Source: an uncultured Lentisphaeria bacterium (GTDB taxonomy: Bacteria; Verrucomicrobiota; Lentisphaeria; JABSQK01; CAJWLW01). Taken from it: a stretch of 14,509 nt of DNA. The DNA lies in contig CAJWLW010000097.1 in the NCBI GenBank assembly GCA_913042885.1, positions 1-14,509 of the forward strand. The letters run 5' to 3'. Below, one piece after another: positions 14,461 to 14,509 of this stretch. A program made the translations under genes and the position numbers. The notes under the pieces were generated by a model. It saw only the letters and a program-made list of their open reading frames with translations, made no database searches and was not told where the DNA came from. How positions within the stretch are numbered: the stretch's first letter is position 1; every line of letters starts with the position of its first letter.

Positions 14461-14509
14461 CCTACACCGATTACCTGAACAAGCTTATCGCCGGCACCGA
14501 CCTGAGCGC
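14457..14509 (+). CDS. trpD: Start of probable anthranilate phosphoribosyltransferase (cut by window end)
   Basis: The ATG at 14457 overlaps the stop of the MORN_2 gene (ATGA). The 17 visible residues, MTYTDYLNKLIAGTDLS, resemble the typical TrpD N-terminus (YLxKLxxGxDLS). TrpD transfers phosphoribose to anthranilate, directly before the TrpF step, so its position near trpF supports the call. Only 53 bases are available, so the assignment is provisional. Confidence 0.6.
   Translation, partial: MTYTDYLNKLIAGTDLS

Overview
The window looks like chromosomal DNA of a diderm (Gram-negative type) bacterium. It encodes a lipobox lipoprotein, an exported FecR-like protein and a membrane-associated glycolate-oxidase-type complex. 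The GC content is moderately high (judged by eye), and wobble positions are GC-rich throughout. A FucI-like isomerase, a stand-alone FecR-domain protein, MORN_2 repeats and scattered biosynthesis genes would suit the PVC superphylum (for example Planctomycetota), but no phylogenetic marker here fixes this. I see no mobile element, CRISPR array or rRNA.

Layout. (1) 1-825 (-) is an unrecognised lipoprotein whose 3' end lies outside the window. It is transcribed away from a two-gene sugar/keto-acid operon (950-3186, +): a FucI/AraA-type isomerase, then an MhpD/FAH-type hydratase. An inverted repeat lies in the divergent intergenic region. (2) 3298-4303 (-) is a two-gene unit, a DciA (DUF721) protein followed by adenine phosphoribosyltransferase, overlapping by 11 bases. 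Divergent from it is the PLP homeostasis protein YggS (4346-5032, +), which is convergent with a GT4 glycosyltransferase (5037-6194, -). (3) A class II tRNA-Tyr(GTA) with encoded CCA (6317-6401, -) has a good promoter. Unusual repeats lie between the tRNA and the glycosyltransferase. (4) A stretch of about 520 bases without a confident gene contains a possible decayed or frameshifted Cys-containing small ORF. (5) glcE-glcF (6923-9380, +) encode two of the three glycolate oxidase subunits; glcD is not adjacent. (6) An exported FecR-domain protein (9584-10750, +) has its own promoter, a structured leader and a strong terminator. (7) An alpha-ketoglutaric semialdehyde dehydrogenase (10928-12520, +). 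(8) A tightly coupled trio, trpF, a MORN_2-repeat protein and the start of what looks like trpD (12617-14509, +).

How the genes may work together. The isomerase, the keto-acid hydratase and the semialdehyde dehydrogenase are steps found in sugar and sugar-acid catabolism, and glycolate oxidase feeds a C2 by-product into central metabolism. They are in separate transcription units, so a shared pathway is an inference only. The most unusual arrangement is the exported MORN_2-repeat protein wedged between two tryptophan genes with start/stop overlaps on both sides. Nothing in the window is clearly a new defence or mobile system.
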